Shown here: positions 21,066 to 33,599 of the stretch, one piece after another
How the letters are laid out: each line of letters begins with the position of its first letter
Numbering within the stretch: the stretch's first letter is position 1
NCBI GenBank assembly: GCA_015039365.1
Contig: WION01000169.1
Location: 48,818-112,817, forward strand
Length of the DNA stretch: 64,000 bases
Source: Amanita rubescens
Lineage: Eukaryota > Basidiomycota > Agaricomycetes > Agaricales > Amanitaceae
Direction of reading: 5' to 3'
Program-made: the position numbers and the translations under genes
The notes under the pieces: generated by a model
The model's database searches: none
The model's input: only the letters and a program-made list of their open reading frames with translations
What the model was told of the DNA's origin: nothing

Positions 21066-22931
21066 ATGTCTTCTATCAATTACTTCACTGTAGCTCTCGC
21101 AATCCCCGCTATCGGTTTCCTCGCCCACTTTATTCCATGGCTCGTAGATCCTTGTGGTGTAAAAAGCCATCCGGGCCCCTTCCTCGCGAAGTTCTCGCAT
21201 TTCTGGTTGGGCTATGTTAGCAAGATGGGACACCGCTCCGACAGCGTTCACAAAGCCCACCAAAAATACGGTATGCATCCCTTTTCGATACGTTATAGCT
21301 CGCTAACATGGTCGCGGAACAGGCCCAATAGTTCGCATTGCTCCAAACCACATCTCCGTCGCCGACCCGGAGGCCCTGAACTCCATCTACGGTCACGGAA
21401 ACGGTGCTTTAAAATCCGACTTTTATGATGCCTTCGTCTCTATAAGACGCGGTGTGTTCAACACGCGTGATCGCCCCGAGCATACACGTAAACGCAAGAT
21501 TATCTCGCACATTTTCTCCCAGAAGAATGTCCTCGAGTTTGAGCCCCACCTCAAGCGTCATGTTCTTCAACTCATCAAGCGGTGGGATCAGTTCCACGAC
21601 CTCGCCCTCAAAGGCATGTCCGGAAACGATGGAGAAGGTGGATGGGAGGGTAGAGATGGACGACTCTATCTGAATGTCTTGCCGTGTAAGCACTGGTTTC
21701 ACGACGCCTGGTTTGCAAAACTGATACAAGAGCCGTCATAGGGGTGAACTATCTGGCGTTTGACATCATCGGAGACCTCTCATTTGGAGCTCCATTCGGA
21801 ATGTTAGAATCCGGTAAAGATGTCGCTATGGCCCCAAAACATCATGGCAGCCAACAAGCCCTGATGAATTCCTACGGCAAACAAGAAATAGATTCGGACG
21901 TCATCGGCATCCCTGCTGTTGAGATCTTGAATGGCCGTGGTGACTTTTCGATGTGTATAGGTGTGCTGCCTCCCTCTTGGAGGCCGATCGTCAGCAAACT
22001 TCCTGGATACCGATTTGGAACCGACTGTGTTCGGTATTTGGCTGGAATATCTATTATGGCTGTTGCGAAACGATTGGCAAACCCCACCGATCGTAACGAT
22101 TTGCTCAGCAAATTGCAGAACGGTCGCGACGACGAAGGCAAACCTTTGGGCGCGGAAGAACTCACAGCTGAAGCCCAAACTTTCCTAATTGCCGGCTCGG
22201 ATAGCAGTGCAAAGTAAGTTCAAACAGTAATATGCTGCACCTATACTTACGCAATCCTAGCTCAATTACCGCTATTATCTATCACATTGCCAGCAATCCC
22301 CGCGTCCAGGCGAAACTTCAAAAGGAACTGGATGAACACCTTGGAGCGGAAGACGATGTTGTCGCACCCGCTGATCAGGTCAAACTCCTTCCTTATCTCG
22401 ACGCTTGCGTCAACGAAGCTCTCCGTGTCCACACCACTTCTGGTATTGGCCTCCCCCGCGTCGCTCCAAAAGGCGGCTTGACGGTGTCGGGTCAACACTT
22501 TGTCGAAGGTACCATTCTTAGCGTGCCCAGCTACACCATCCATCGTGATGTCAATGTCTGGGGCGAAGATGTCGAAGTTTTCCGACCCGAACGGTGGTTC
22601 GAGCGTGACCAGAGTCTTATGCAGAAGACGCTCAACACCTTTTCTGTCGGTCCAAGGTGAGCAGGATCTTGTTCGCTAAGCTGCGTCCATTTGTCTGATC
22701 GTTGGATGCAGGGCTTGTGTAGGGCGTAATCTGGCCATGATGGAGATGCGCATTGTTGCTGCATCGCTTTTCCGCCGGTATAGCTTTGTTCTTGAGCGAC
22801 CTGATGAACAGGTTAGTGTCCCCCGGGAACTGAGGAGTTTGTGCCTAACCTGTCATGCTTAGGTCGAAATATGGGAGGGATTTTTAAGGAAGCTGGTCTC
22901 TTGCAGACTTGGCATTAGGCGACGTGATTGA
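21066..22931 (+). CDS. Cytochrome P450, CYP53-like (benzoate 4-monooxygenase type)
   Basis: Six exons (21066-21270, 21323-21685, 21742-22213, 22261-22656, 22712-22811, 22863-22931) give 534 residues with all phases consistent. The N-terminus is a hydrophobic anchor (INYFTVALAIPAIGFL) for the ER membrane. Family marks are GPIVRIAPNHISVAD, FNTRDRPEHTRKRK, NYLAFDIIGDLSFGAPF, I-helix AGSDSS (340-345), ExxR at E399-R402, PERW, and heme-binding FSVGPRACVG with Cys481. The FNTRDR..HTRKRK and PW-NYLAFDIIGDL blocks are those of CYP53, which para-hydroxylates benzoate and related aromatics with NADPH-P450 reductase. AGSDSS instead of the usual AG(T/S)DTT is a mild oddity. It sits between the two NLR copies, probably as a bystander of the duplication. 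Confidence 0.85.
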
Positions 22932-23327
22932 CTTTGAATCTCGCATTTACTGGTCTATTGGTCATACCTATTTGACGACCAATCTTAATTACATAGATGT
23001 TATGCACTCAATGACAACCGTTCTTTTAGCACGCGATCGTCATGAATTACGCAAACAAATGGATTCGTAAGGTACAGTCTAGTTGGATACATGTTACTCA
23101 GAGTGGAACGCTTGACAGTTTGTTCATTTACGCCGACCGGATCCTGGCGCACAAGGTATCGAGGGACGTAGTATATCGTAACTATCTGACTTGTTAGCCT
23201 TCTTGCTTCGTTGCTCCCTTATTTTGTTTGGATCGCCAAAAGATCGCAAATAATCAGCCGTCACTGGATGGTGGCCCACTGGGGAACTTCATGGGGCGCG
23301 GATGGAAGAGTGAAGTAGCGCAGGTCC
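22932..23327. other. Intergenic between P450 and F-box relic
   Basis: About 400 bp with no coding signal recognised. Confidence 0.4.
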
Positions 23328-23815
23328 CGGCGATTGCTGTCACCAAGAAAATAGACACCTGCGGTCAACTTGTGTATGCCAAGACGTGGCACATTCGGCA
23401 CCTTTGTAAAGACTGGCTGAAATCTGTACCATGCCTTTTCTCACTTCAATAGAGCCTCGTAGCGCTCGGCATACGAGAGTTTGCAACGCGGGTTGTCTAC
23501 GACTGTAACGCCTGCTGCGTGACAAGCGATGAAGTACTGTAGAACTTCAATCGAAGAGCGTATAAATTCTTTTGATGATAGGGCGCATGTTCTGATGTCC
23601 TGTGCGTCCAGTCGCAGAAGAATCTGTTCACGCAGATCGAGAGGTAGCGCGAGTAAAGTGCAGGGATTAGTACTGCAGTTGTGATTTGGACAGATAGGAG
23701 CGCTGCTAATACGCGAAAGATCTTGAAATTGCCAACGGGCCAGCATTGGCTTCAGCAGCCTCGTCACGGTCGCCCTTTGACGGCTAGGCTTTCCAAAATA
23801 GGATACCCATACGGA
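23328..23815 (-). pseudogene. F-box protein relic (copy with NLR B)
   Basis: Near full-length homologue of the F-box frame at 7974-8480. It retains LLALPLDLREQILLRLDAQD and NPRCKLSYAERYEALLK, then meets an in-frame stop where the intact copy continues EEAW. It also lacks a proper ATG and carries small indels. It lies head-to-head with NLR B, 440 bp from its start codon. Confidence 0.75.
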
Positions 23816-26800
23816 GTCACGCGTCACGCGTCACGGTTCAGTTTGCTAGTTGGCTTACTAATCGGATCCTCTTACACGCAGCGAACTGATAGTGGGAACG
23901 TCAGTTATAACGTCGGGAAGTTGCGGTAATGTCAATGAACTTAAAGTTCGAGCAGTGTCCTTGGCGCCAATCCGTGAAAAGCATTTAATTCTGACAGGTT
24001 CGAAACGCAAGTGCACTAATTCTAATCTCCTTTCTTCTGTTAATTACATTTGCAGAAGATACAGGAAAGAATCTGTGTAGCTGTGTTTTCATGACTCCAG
24101 GAAAGTTCCCCGTCGGTATCTGCACAGCCGTTACTTTCCGAAGCGCTAACCTTATCCTCTGTGAAGCTGGCTGATGCTGCCGTAATCACATATATATCCA
24201 ATTAGCTGTGGAAGCATGCTGACTTGCTTAGCCTCGTTCTCCCACATCAGTTTCCAATGCCTGGAACATCCCAACGTTCGCAGGGGCAAGATAAATCTCT
24301 CAACAATTCAGAGCCAAGGGGATTCCCGATCCGAGGACTTACTTCCGTTTTGGACGCAGTTGGGGGATTCATACCATTGCCCTTTGTCAATCCGGTATCC
24401 CACGTAGTCACGAATGCCCTCGAACGTTCAGAGGTGTGTATGTGTGCAATTTCGTCGACTTTTTGTTTAGATGCCGTAGGCTGTTACGGAGAACCGAAGG
24501 ATGTGCCAAGAACTTCAAATTCGAACCAAGAAATTGATACAACTCGCGTCCAGGGCTTCCATTGCAGAACACGTTGAGGGTCCATCCCCGGAAGTAAAGC
24601 AAACATTAGCGAACGCGGAAAGGTATGAAGGATTTATGCAGGATAAATCAGAAACTGATTTCCTCAGATCTTTACTTTCCATCGAAAAGGAGTTGAATAC
24701 ATGGAGTCGTTTGAAGGACTCATCCAAGGAGTTTCTTCGACCCTTTGAATATCAACGATTCCTCTCAAAGTGTCAGACTGATCTAGAAGACATACGATTC
24801 AATCTCGCAGTACGGTGATCCATATCAATTCACTTATAATTAATTTAACAAACGGTTGACAGCTCGAGACAAATCTAGCAGTGCGGACAGAACTGATGAA
24901 GATGGGAACCGCCATCAACAAAATCGTGGCGGCACAATCTAGTGAAGAGATAAAAGGTAAATTCATGTATCTACTCGACGTCGGCGAAGGCATTGGCACC
25001 TGATTGCCATTCTTGTAGACGACGGTTTACGTGATGATGACAGTGTCGACGATAAGACGCTCACAGAAATGTTGGAAGATGACGAATTCGTGCAACAAAC
25101 GGACAAAAGTGCAGTTACCTACAATCACGAGCAGCGCAAGATTTGGAAATATATAGTCCGGTTGGTGGCAGATTGTCTGGCCTTTATGACCCGGGTTTTC
25201 TCGATATCGTATTGGAAATATGGCCGTACCAGGTACGTTTGACCCCTCAAATTTGCTATAAAGTTCTGATTGCAGGACTTCAGAATCGCGTCACCCCTTC
25301 AAGGTTTACCAGCTGCTCCTGAATATTTCTTCGGTCGAGACAAGATACTGAATGATTTGATCGGGAACCTAACAAAGGACGCTCGCCAAAGCAAACACAT
25401 GGCACTCTACGGAGCGATTGGGACCGGAAAATCCTCCATCGCCCGCATGCTCGTCAATCGAGTAGAGGTAGCCCGGGCGTTCGGCCGATCGCGACATTGG
25501 GTGCGTTGTCAATCAGCACCCAATGTCGAGGCTTTGATACATGCCTTGGCGACGTCTCTATCTCTCAAGAAGAGGACGAATTGTCCGTTGACCGATATTA
25601 TTGAATACCTTGAAGTTCACCCCTCATCCTTGCTCATCATCTTCGACGATTTCCAGATGCCAGGAAGCGATGATGAGATCGAGAAACTGACGGATGCTTT
25701 GGGGAAATTGGGTCAATGCCGATCTGCCAATGTCTGCATACTCTTGACGACTCGGGACCTTCCGTTACCAGAAGGCGTGGCATGGTTGCATTTCCTCGTG
25801 GAACCTTTGTCGGTCGATGCAGCGATGGCGATGTTTAGAGCTATTAGCGGCCACGATGAAGACAAGGACGAGGAAGTCAAGGAACTGGTTCAAGCTCTGG
25901 GATGCCTTCCTTTCTCCATTTCTATCGTTGCACGTCAGCGACAGCTGCAGTTTAAGCCCGCCGAACTCCTCACCCAACTGGAGTCGGGCCAAGACAAAAG
26001 ACTGGGGCGAATTGATGACGTCGTGCGGATCTCGTTGACGAGCCATAGATTCGTCAACACTCCAGATGCTCTTACTCTTCTGAGCATCCTTGCGCGCCTG
26101 CCGAAAGGAGTGCAATACGACAACCTGCCGAGAATAGCTCCGTTGATACAGAACGTCTTTGACGTTCTGAGAACAATCCTAGAGAGCGGACATGCAAACC
26201 GGGAGGCCGACGGCTTCATACTCGTCCAGGCTCCCACTCGCTCGTATCTCTTCCGGTATCATTCCCTTGACACTCGCCATATACAAGCCTTGCGCGAATA
26301 TTACTTTCAGCTTTGCGAAGATGCAGGCCACGAATTGGGAACTGAAACCTTTAAGAAGGCATCCAAAGTACTAGCCTTGGAAGAAGAGAATACTCAGGCC
26401 GTCTTGCTGGATGCGTTGAAGAACGAGCCTAGCGCAGCCGCCCTAAAAGCTGTCGTCGGTTACGCCAATTTTCTATATCAGGACGTTCCGAACATCGATG
26501 TAACTACCAAAGCTCTTGAGGTCATCGAGGTTAATCCCTCTCTTGATACCGATGGTACCTTGTTTCCCCATTGTTGGTTCAGCCATGGGAGGCTATTGTA
26601 CCGCCTAGACAAGTACATCGAGGTATCGGAGGCAATGGAAAAAGCGGAGAGTGTCTGGAAAAAAACCGACCAATTTGCACTGCTCGGAGATTGTTATTGG
26701 TTCCATGGCCACGTCAATCGCCTGCTAGGGCGACATGCAGAATCTTTTGAATCGTTCACGACGGCACGCGAGTACTTTGAGAAGGTGGACAACAAACCCG

Positions 26801-27740
26801 GAGTTTCACGCAGCTTACAGGGCCTAGCTTCATTATCGGTGAGGGCCGGAGATGTCAAAGAGGCTCTTCGACTCCTTGACCACGCCAAGGAATCGTGTGG
26901 AGGACATGAACCTAGTGCCATTATCGTTTCATATCATATCGCGTGGACCTTGAGGCTCGAGAACCCGCCTTACGCAGTATCGCTACTAAATATGGCGCGT
27001 GAAGCTTACGTGAAATATGGCGCTCGCAATCGAGCTGCGATGTGCACGTATCAAATGGGCATTGCACAGTACGGCTGGGGACGCAACGATGAAGCGGAGA
27101 AATCTCTGCTTCTTGCTTATCGCGAGTTCGACGAGTTAAATAATCACGGTCAGATCGGCTACACACTCGATCATTTGGTTGAGCTCGAAATTCGGAGACA
27201 TAATTATGATCAAGCTCTTCAGTACAACGGTGAAGCCCGCGCCACTTTTGAGCGGATTGGGAATCATGCTGAGGTTGCAGATTGTTATATCTCCCGTGGC
27301 CGAGTGTTTGCTCACATGCGGCAGAAACGAAATGCGCTGGCGGCATACAACACCGCTAAAAGTATTGTTACGCGGCATTGCAATGGCGATTCGGTATTGA
27401 TGCGAATGATTGACGATGAGACGAGGTCATTGATCGGAAGATTCGGCTTGAGAATGTTGATTCCGTGGTAAACTGTACAGATCTAGGTGATGGTGGCCGC
27501 GCAACAGTTAACCAATTTGAGTAGAAATTAGGTCAATTTTTGAACGGGTATTTTGTAAATAACTTGTGGATTCTAGATTATACTAGGTGATCGAGTCTTA
27601 GGAAGGAATGTTCGAAATTGCTTTCTTGCATGCCAACCGTTACATATTCCGAGATCCTTATCAATGTTGTGGCAGTTCAAACGTTCAGAACTTTTCCACT
27701 TCAGGGATTAGCAGCATTGTGATATGCATCATGTTACTAT
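23390..27740 (+). repeat. Segmental duplication, copy B (F-box relic + NLR)
   Basis: Counterpart of 15130-19280. Shares the promoter region (e.g. gaaagttccccgtcggtatc), the whole NLR gene and a diverged 3' flank ending near gtgatatgcatca. The F-box relic is longer here than in copy A. Confidence 0.85.
24257..27471 (+). CDS. NLR-like STAND NTPase with TPR repeats, copy B
   Basis: Five exons at the same positions as copy A (24257-24433, 24480-24809, 24863-24956, 25019-25232, 25284-27471) give 1,000 residues. The six extra residues come from an 18 bp insertion in exon 1. Walker A (GAIGTGKS), Walker B (LLIIFDDF), TTR and GCLPFS are identical to copy A. From the start of the last exon to about position 26450 only about eight residues differ from copy A. 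From there to the stop about 105 of 340 residues differ, spread over the TPR helices and including charge changes, while structural TPR residues persist. The intact frame, conserved splice sites and conserved C-terminal RMLIPW indicate a functional gene. Likely function is as for copy A, with an altered ligand surface. Confidence 0.85.
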
Positions 27741-27929
27741 TTTACCATCACTCAACTGGCGTTCACCTGTTGTGTGTCATCCACAATGACCAATCCCAAA
27801 GTCCCACCTGCCGCCAAACCCGGTCGGAGGCTCATCTCCCCGCATGAGCGCGGACGCGCGCAGCCCTGACACCACGGCCGTGAATAAAGGCGATGTGACG
27901 GAACTTGGTCCACCAGAGGGGTTCCGAAA

Positions 27930-29112
27930 ATGCGTGCATCGTTGTTGGCGTCAGTGGCTCTAGTCTCCGTCACATGCGGCGTTGCCGTCAACTACCGAGA
28001 GATATGCAATACCATATCATCTCATCCAAAAGTATTGTGTATTATCCCGGTGAGCATTGCATAATGTACCAAGTCTATTCCGAGGGGTGACGCGATGCTA
28101 TTTTAAAGGCATTACCCTTTATGCGAAGGACGTGTAAACTCAAGCACGCAGGAATCTACATGCACGATTGACCTGGAAGTGTGTCGGGAATATCGTAAGA
28201 GGCATCGTCGTAATGTCAAGCATACTTACCAAGCTTCTGGCTCCAAATCCTAGTCCCGGACCCCGTTCAGCGTAAGCAAGATGACTAGTTGTCATCTAGT
28301 ACGATGGACAATTGTATACTTGCTATACAGGTCAAGAGCGGAGGACACCCATTAAACCCCCGATTCTCTTCTTCGCAGGCCGTGCAGATTGCAATGTACC
28401 GGTTTAGGGAAGTCAAGTATGACCCAGAAACCCAAACTGTTATGATGGGTACCGGCCTCAACTTCGATGACGTTTACGCGGTGCTAGCTCCCCATAACGT
28501 TAGCGTTGTTGGAGGGCGAGTGACTGGGATTGGGGTAAAAGGTTTCTTGCTAGGCGGATGTAAGTATGACGATTTACCGCGAACACGTTGAGAAAACTTC
28601 GCGTTCTAGGATGCTCTTGCTATCGACACGACAACTGCATAAATTTCTCGACGTCAGTGGTATATTTCATACAGTTCCTGTACTGGAGCATACTCCGAGC
28701 ATCTTGAACGTGATCCAAAACGAGACGATTGTGAATATCGAGTTTTCCGTATCACTTTCGCTCATCCGACTGAATTTCAAAGTTCTGGGGCACAGCTTTA
28801 TTCAATAAGACAAGTATCACCGCATACAACGTGGAGCCGTTCTCACCTTCCATCCTGAACCATGCTACGGGACCTAGCGCATACCCTCCCGGACGTACTA
28901 GGGCCTGCTCGCCTCTGAATTTGTACTATGGGTGGACAAACACGGAGTACGACAACGGGATGTACAGTGCCATACGACAGAGTGCAGAGCGCATTCGGGA
29001 TGCCGCTATCGCCGAGGGTCAAGACATCGCCAACGCCCCGTTATATCTAAATCATGCCAGTTTTGGTACACCTCCGGGGGATATGTATGGCGATAATGTG
29101 GGTAGAGTCTAG
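27930..29112 (+). pseudogene. BBE-like FAD oxidoreductase copy 1, internally deleted
   Basis: The only plus-strand member of the family. It begins with a signal-peptide-like MRASLLASVALVSV at 27930 and has a frameshift just before the exon-1 end (the expected VYYPG is out of frame). An FAD-binding exon is preserved (28335-28560: VKSGGHPLNPRFSSS ... GIGVKGFLLGG). Sequence then jumps directly to the late exons (28670: GIFHTVPVLEHTP; 28831-29112: EPFSPSILNHATGP ... MYGDNVGRV). The middle exons, including the substrate-site segment, are missing and the end lacks the DPxNVMGL tail. Position 28552 also reads VKG where others have VGG. Confidence 0.85.
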
Positions 29113-32100
29113 ACTGAAGTCATTGAGGGAGACGATCGATCCGCTCGACGTTATATGTTTTAGCAGACCACCATCAATCCTACGTATCCGCTTTCTTTCC
29201 ATTGCAGAAATACGTCATTACCAAGGATACCGAAACAGAACTGGTGAGCGAAGCCAAATAAGATCCAGGAACTACACAGGCGCCTGGGACTCTAGATTGC
29301 AAATGGTTCCCCAGCTTGTTGGACGGCAGTGCGAAAAACCAACAAGCTTATGTTGAGTTTGTAAGTGTGACGCTTTGATGACATCAAGTTTCGCGCGTAA
29401 AACTTGACTCGAACGCAGAGTAGGCTGGATTTGCTCTGTAGCCCAAGTCCCCGGGAACGGTACAGCGTGATATTGAGTGGAGAATTTTCGTAAGCCAGAT
29501 CCGCGTCAAGACTTGGCTTCCGCCCCACACACTAATCATAAGTGGATCGGTGCCTGGTACGTGGATTGCTCTGCTGCGTTATTGTCCATCTTTCAGTGAA
29601 GCTGTACTGAGTGGCGGAAATAACAGTTCGAAGCAGTGGTTCCCGGTACCACCACCCTTCTGGCCGTGGATTTTAAAACCCATCTAATCTGAATCCAAAT
29701 TCACCGTTAGCAGTGAAAAAAGTGAAAAACGACATGTAATAATTTACCGCACCAACAAACGTTTTTTTATGAATGAAGTTGTCGGTAGGTTGGGATAGGA
29801 AACAAGAGAAGACTTGTCCTGCGACGACTTGGAAACGTTTTGAGCGTTGCGAAGTCGCCGGTCGGCGACTCAATTTGACTTCTTTTTCATCGATCATTCA
29901 ATATTCAATATTCATGGTCCTCCTCCCGCAGCGATGCATCTAGATACAATTTAGCATCACATGCGTCGAGTAGGCGTATCAAAAACCATTTAGGAGCCAA
30001 ACGCTTGAATTTCGAGTAACCAACACATTTTCGTTTTCCACCGCGGTAGGCAGCTTCAAAGTTGTTTTCTTCGCTGACCAAGTCCCCAGCTTCTTTTAAA
30101 TACTGTTTTTAGTGATCCCAGGCCCCTTCCCGTTCTGTATCCGACGTCTTTGGCATTGTATCTGCGGCGGAACGGGCGTTTGTCCCTTCTCTACTCGCAT
30201 CCGAGTCAAGTTTTCGTCATGGACAAATAGATGCAAACATACGTTGATGGCACTGGGAGTGGGCACCATGGCCTTTCAACGACAATGGAGTTCGTAGTCG
30301 TCCAGAAAAGTGGCTGCGCAACTGGGCAACCATCAAACGACAGATGTTAAGATTGAAATACGAACGAACCTAGTTTCGCTTTCTGCGAGTTTTGGGCATA
30401 TTCGACTAGGTAATGGTCGATGAGCTTGACTGCCTCATGCGGCGAGAACACCGGGAAGGATTTTTTTTCTTGATGCAGATAGGGCCCCTGCCGGGAAAGC
30501 AAGATAATACCCTAAAATCCAAGCATTAGACCGAGAGAACGAAGGTGCTGCGTAAAATTAAATAACCTCGGAGAAGAATGAAGTTGACAGAGGAGGGGCT
30601 CGAAGGATGGGGTGGAAGTGAGGTAGCGATGGAAGTGCAACCAGTCCCAAGAGCCATCGATCGTGGACACAGGACACAAAAAAGACCCATATTTGGATGT
30701 TAGCGCTGGGTTGGCAGGAAAACGTTAAACGGAGAAAACGAAAGTTTCTCATGCTAATGTCATCCCCAATAATGATCATGTTATCCAGCCGGGTTGTCAA
30801 CGCCATGCCTTTCTTCCAGACTTATCGCAGGTCGTAAAGGGTCGGAAACGTGTACCACCCAGGCATGCAGTGCTTGAACAAAAAATATTGAATTGTGTTT
30901 TTCTATGCCCTTGTCATGGCATTGCCCCGCTTGATTCATAAAATTTATGCTTGTCTCATTGCCAGAAACAAGTTAGATTTAACTCGATAAGGACGCGAGG
31001 ATGGATCTCAAGCCACGACGGAAGCTATTCCTAGGGAAAGTTTGGCGCAGCCTTTTCATGTCCTCTGACGCTGCTTTTGTCGCCCGACTCTGACATTCTG
31101 CAGGGGAAACAGTAATACGCCCACGACGAGTTTTTTACTTCAGGCAAGTGCGAAGCCAAAGGGCTGTGTGAAGAAAAGGAAACTGTAACGTAAGAGTATA
31201 AAAACGGGGTGCAAAACGCTGATTCATGTGGAGCAGGAAGTTCTGCTGCGGTGGATTTTGTTGTTCGGCATTTGCTTCAGGGCAAGGTTGCAAAATTGAG
31301 CGGAACGAAGACGTATCTTGTGACAGACGGAGATCATCATGGTACGGGTCAAATGATCAGGAAGTATCAAACTTTCCCAATATAGATGCCTCCGTGCCGT
31401 CGGCCTGGATACTTCAATAGAATTTTGCATTTTGCGCCGAACGTCTAGCGCCTTTCATTGACGATTGTGGATCGTGCATTGTTACGCATCCCGTCCCTGA
31501 TTTTTCGGAAGAGCAACAACACCCCTCGCACCAGATCTCATCCAGTTCGGGTGCTTTTTGTTCGACCATGACAGGGATGCGTGATTCAGATGCGTCCTAG
31601 CGACATTAATTTAGGGAACATGAACAAGGCATCATGCCCACCTGGATAAACAAATCTGTCAACAACGCTTTGCGGCTACATCTGTCGACACCGTGTCGTT
31701 ACAACTAAGCAATTGTCTGTCTGGTTTATCAAGCTGTTGTTCGGCCATAATCCTGGCAATACCAACGGTTTTGAAGAATGTTAACCTCAACGTACATGGA
31801 CCTATACAGATAAATAAATCAACACTTAAATCGTTGGCACCCATCGCGCTGTAGCACACGCAGTTAACGGATGTCATACACGCGAGGCGGTGTCTGATAT
31901 TTGGCCCTTCAACCTCAGTTCACGATGTCGGCCAACACACGGACCTGCCCGATTTGGATGCGGAATAGATGGGAATCAGCGTCTTACCAAGTAAGGTAGG
32001 TGTGGGTGCTTATTTTGTGCTAGTGTTCTCAGGTACATCACACAAATGAACTCCGCGACAATTGTCCAAACCGCCCAAACCTTGTCCCACAACTGGTTTT

Positions 32101-32391
32101 TTGGACCTTCCCTTGGAAACAACGAAGGCTATCCCAGGCCAACCGATTCGTGGGCGCCTTATCTGAAGCCGTAACTGCGTTTGGTTGTGCCAAAGCTCCT
32201 GAACGGGAAAAAGTTGCCGGTGACGTGATTTATTTCGCCTTACACGTTCAACAAACGTGGAGAGGTCTGTATCGAGTCCTAATATGGTCGCGCGAACTGA
32301 ATGTTCTCATGCAGCCTTTGTTCCACAACAACCGCCGTGTTGTTCGCCGTATTGCTTCCTTCCGTTTCGCTGTTTCGGGGAAGACAACTGC
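29113..32391. other. 3.3 kb gene-poor stretch
   Basis: Only short, unrecognised open frames on both strands. No exon chain, transposon end or tandem array was identified. AT content appears somewhat higher than in the flanking genes. Confidence 0.45.
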
Positions 32392-33599
32392 ATGAATAAT
32401 GAAATCATGACAGAGCAACAGCCGCAAGCCAGCGGCTCAGACGCGCCACAGGAAGAGTCTGCAAATATCAGCAAACCTATCCTACGAATATCATATAAAG
32501 TGCCGCTTTCTGTCCGCCTTCGCTCTATTATCAAGACCGTGTTCAGCTACTTCCGAACCATGAAGGCGCCATACAACACCCCCGAGAACGCTGAAGAGTT
32601 CCTGCCTATAAGGCATGGATATCGATTCGTCGACAGCTACGTTGATCGTTTGAGAATGCTGTACGCCGAGCCAGAGACGCAGCACCTCTCTCAACGTCGT
32701 TGGCAAGTGGTCGCAATACGTACTTACAAAGACAAGAAGACCAATGTCAGGCACGAATACCTCGTCGCCACACTCTCCGACGACTATCAAAATACGATCC
32801 TCCTCCGCATCGAGCGTCGATCCTGGGACTCCGTAATCAAGTCAATAGGCCAAAACATCGTTCGAGGCTCGCTCAGAGGAAATACCCCCCCTGTCGACGC
32901 CACCCCAGCGAACGAGGACAGTGCAAAGGAGAAGGACCAGGAAAAGTTCCAAAAAAGGGCTCTAGACCAGATCTCCGTTATCAAACCCTCCAATTTCAAT
33001 GTTAAGCAAGTCCCAGTCGAGCACATCGTGTTTAAAAGCGACGAAAACCATAAGCTTCCCACTCTCGTCGACCTCATTGTCCTTGCTCATACAGTCAGCG
33101 ATTACTCCAGGGTATATAACTTGACGGCGACCAACTGTTATTGGTTCTGCTACATCACTTCGGAAATACTCAAGATAAATTTCCTCTGCGATCGTCCGGA
33201 CCTTGCAACGAGGGATCTGCAAGGTAGATGGTCCTGGCTAGGGATTAAGGGAGGAAAGGTCTACAAAGAAGTCGAGTTTCCCGAACTGGACAGAAAGTAT
33301 CAAAGAATGCGAGACAATTTTCAACAGAGGGTATGTTTATTGGTCCCGAAACCATCATACCTAACTCAACGCGCGTATTTTGGCAGATTGATGCGATGAT
33401 TCACAATCCGAACAACAAATATGCTATAGAGGCTAAGCAGCAGGCAGAGGCGGAGAGGAAACGCGCAGAGCAATTGGAGAAACGCATTGAAGAGGAGAAG
33501 AAGCAGAAGATAGAAATGGAGCGTCGCATCGCGGAGCTTGAGGCCAGGCTCGCTCAAGCCGAAGGTAGGGGCACAGCTATTCCCCAAGCGATCAGCTAA
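32392..33599 (+). CDS. Unknown protein with His/Asn-Cys motif and C-terminal coiled coil
   Basis: Two exons (32392-33330, 33387-33599; 56 bp GTATGT...GGCAG intron) give 383 residues. The frame is open upstream, but ATG at 32392 is the first ATG. Residues 1-60 are polar. The central part has RHEYLVATLSD (H121) and later VYNLTATNCYWFCYIT (N248, C249). A His on a beta strand followed by an N-C-x-W-F helix start resembles the permuted papain-like (NlpC/P60, LRAT) arrangement. That is only an inference from motif spacing. The last 70 residues are a strongly charged heptad-type coiled coil (EAERKRAEQLEKRIEEEKK). Proteins of this shape recur in Agaricomycetes without known function. Intact frame and clean intron argue for a real gene. 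Confidence 0.6.
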
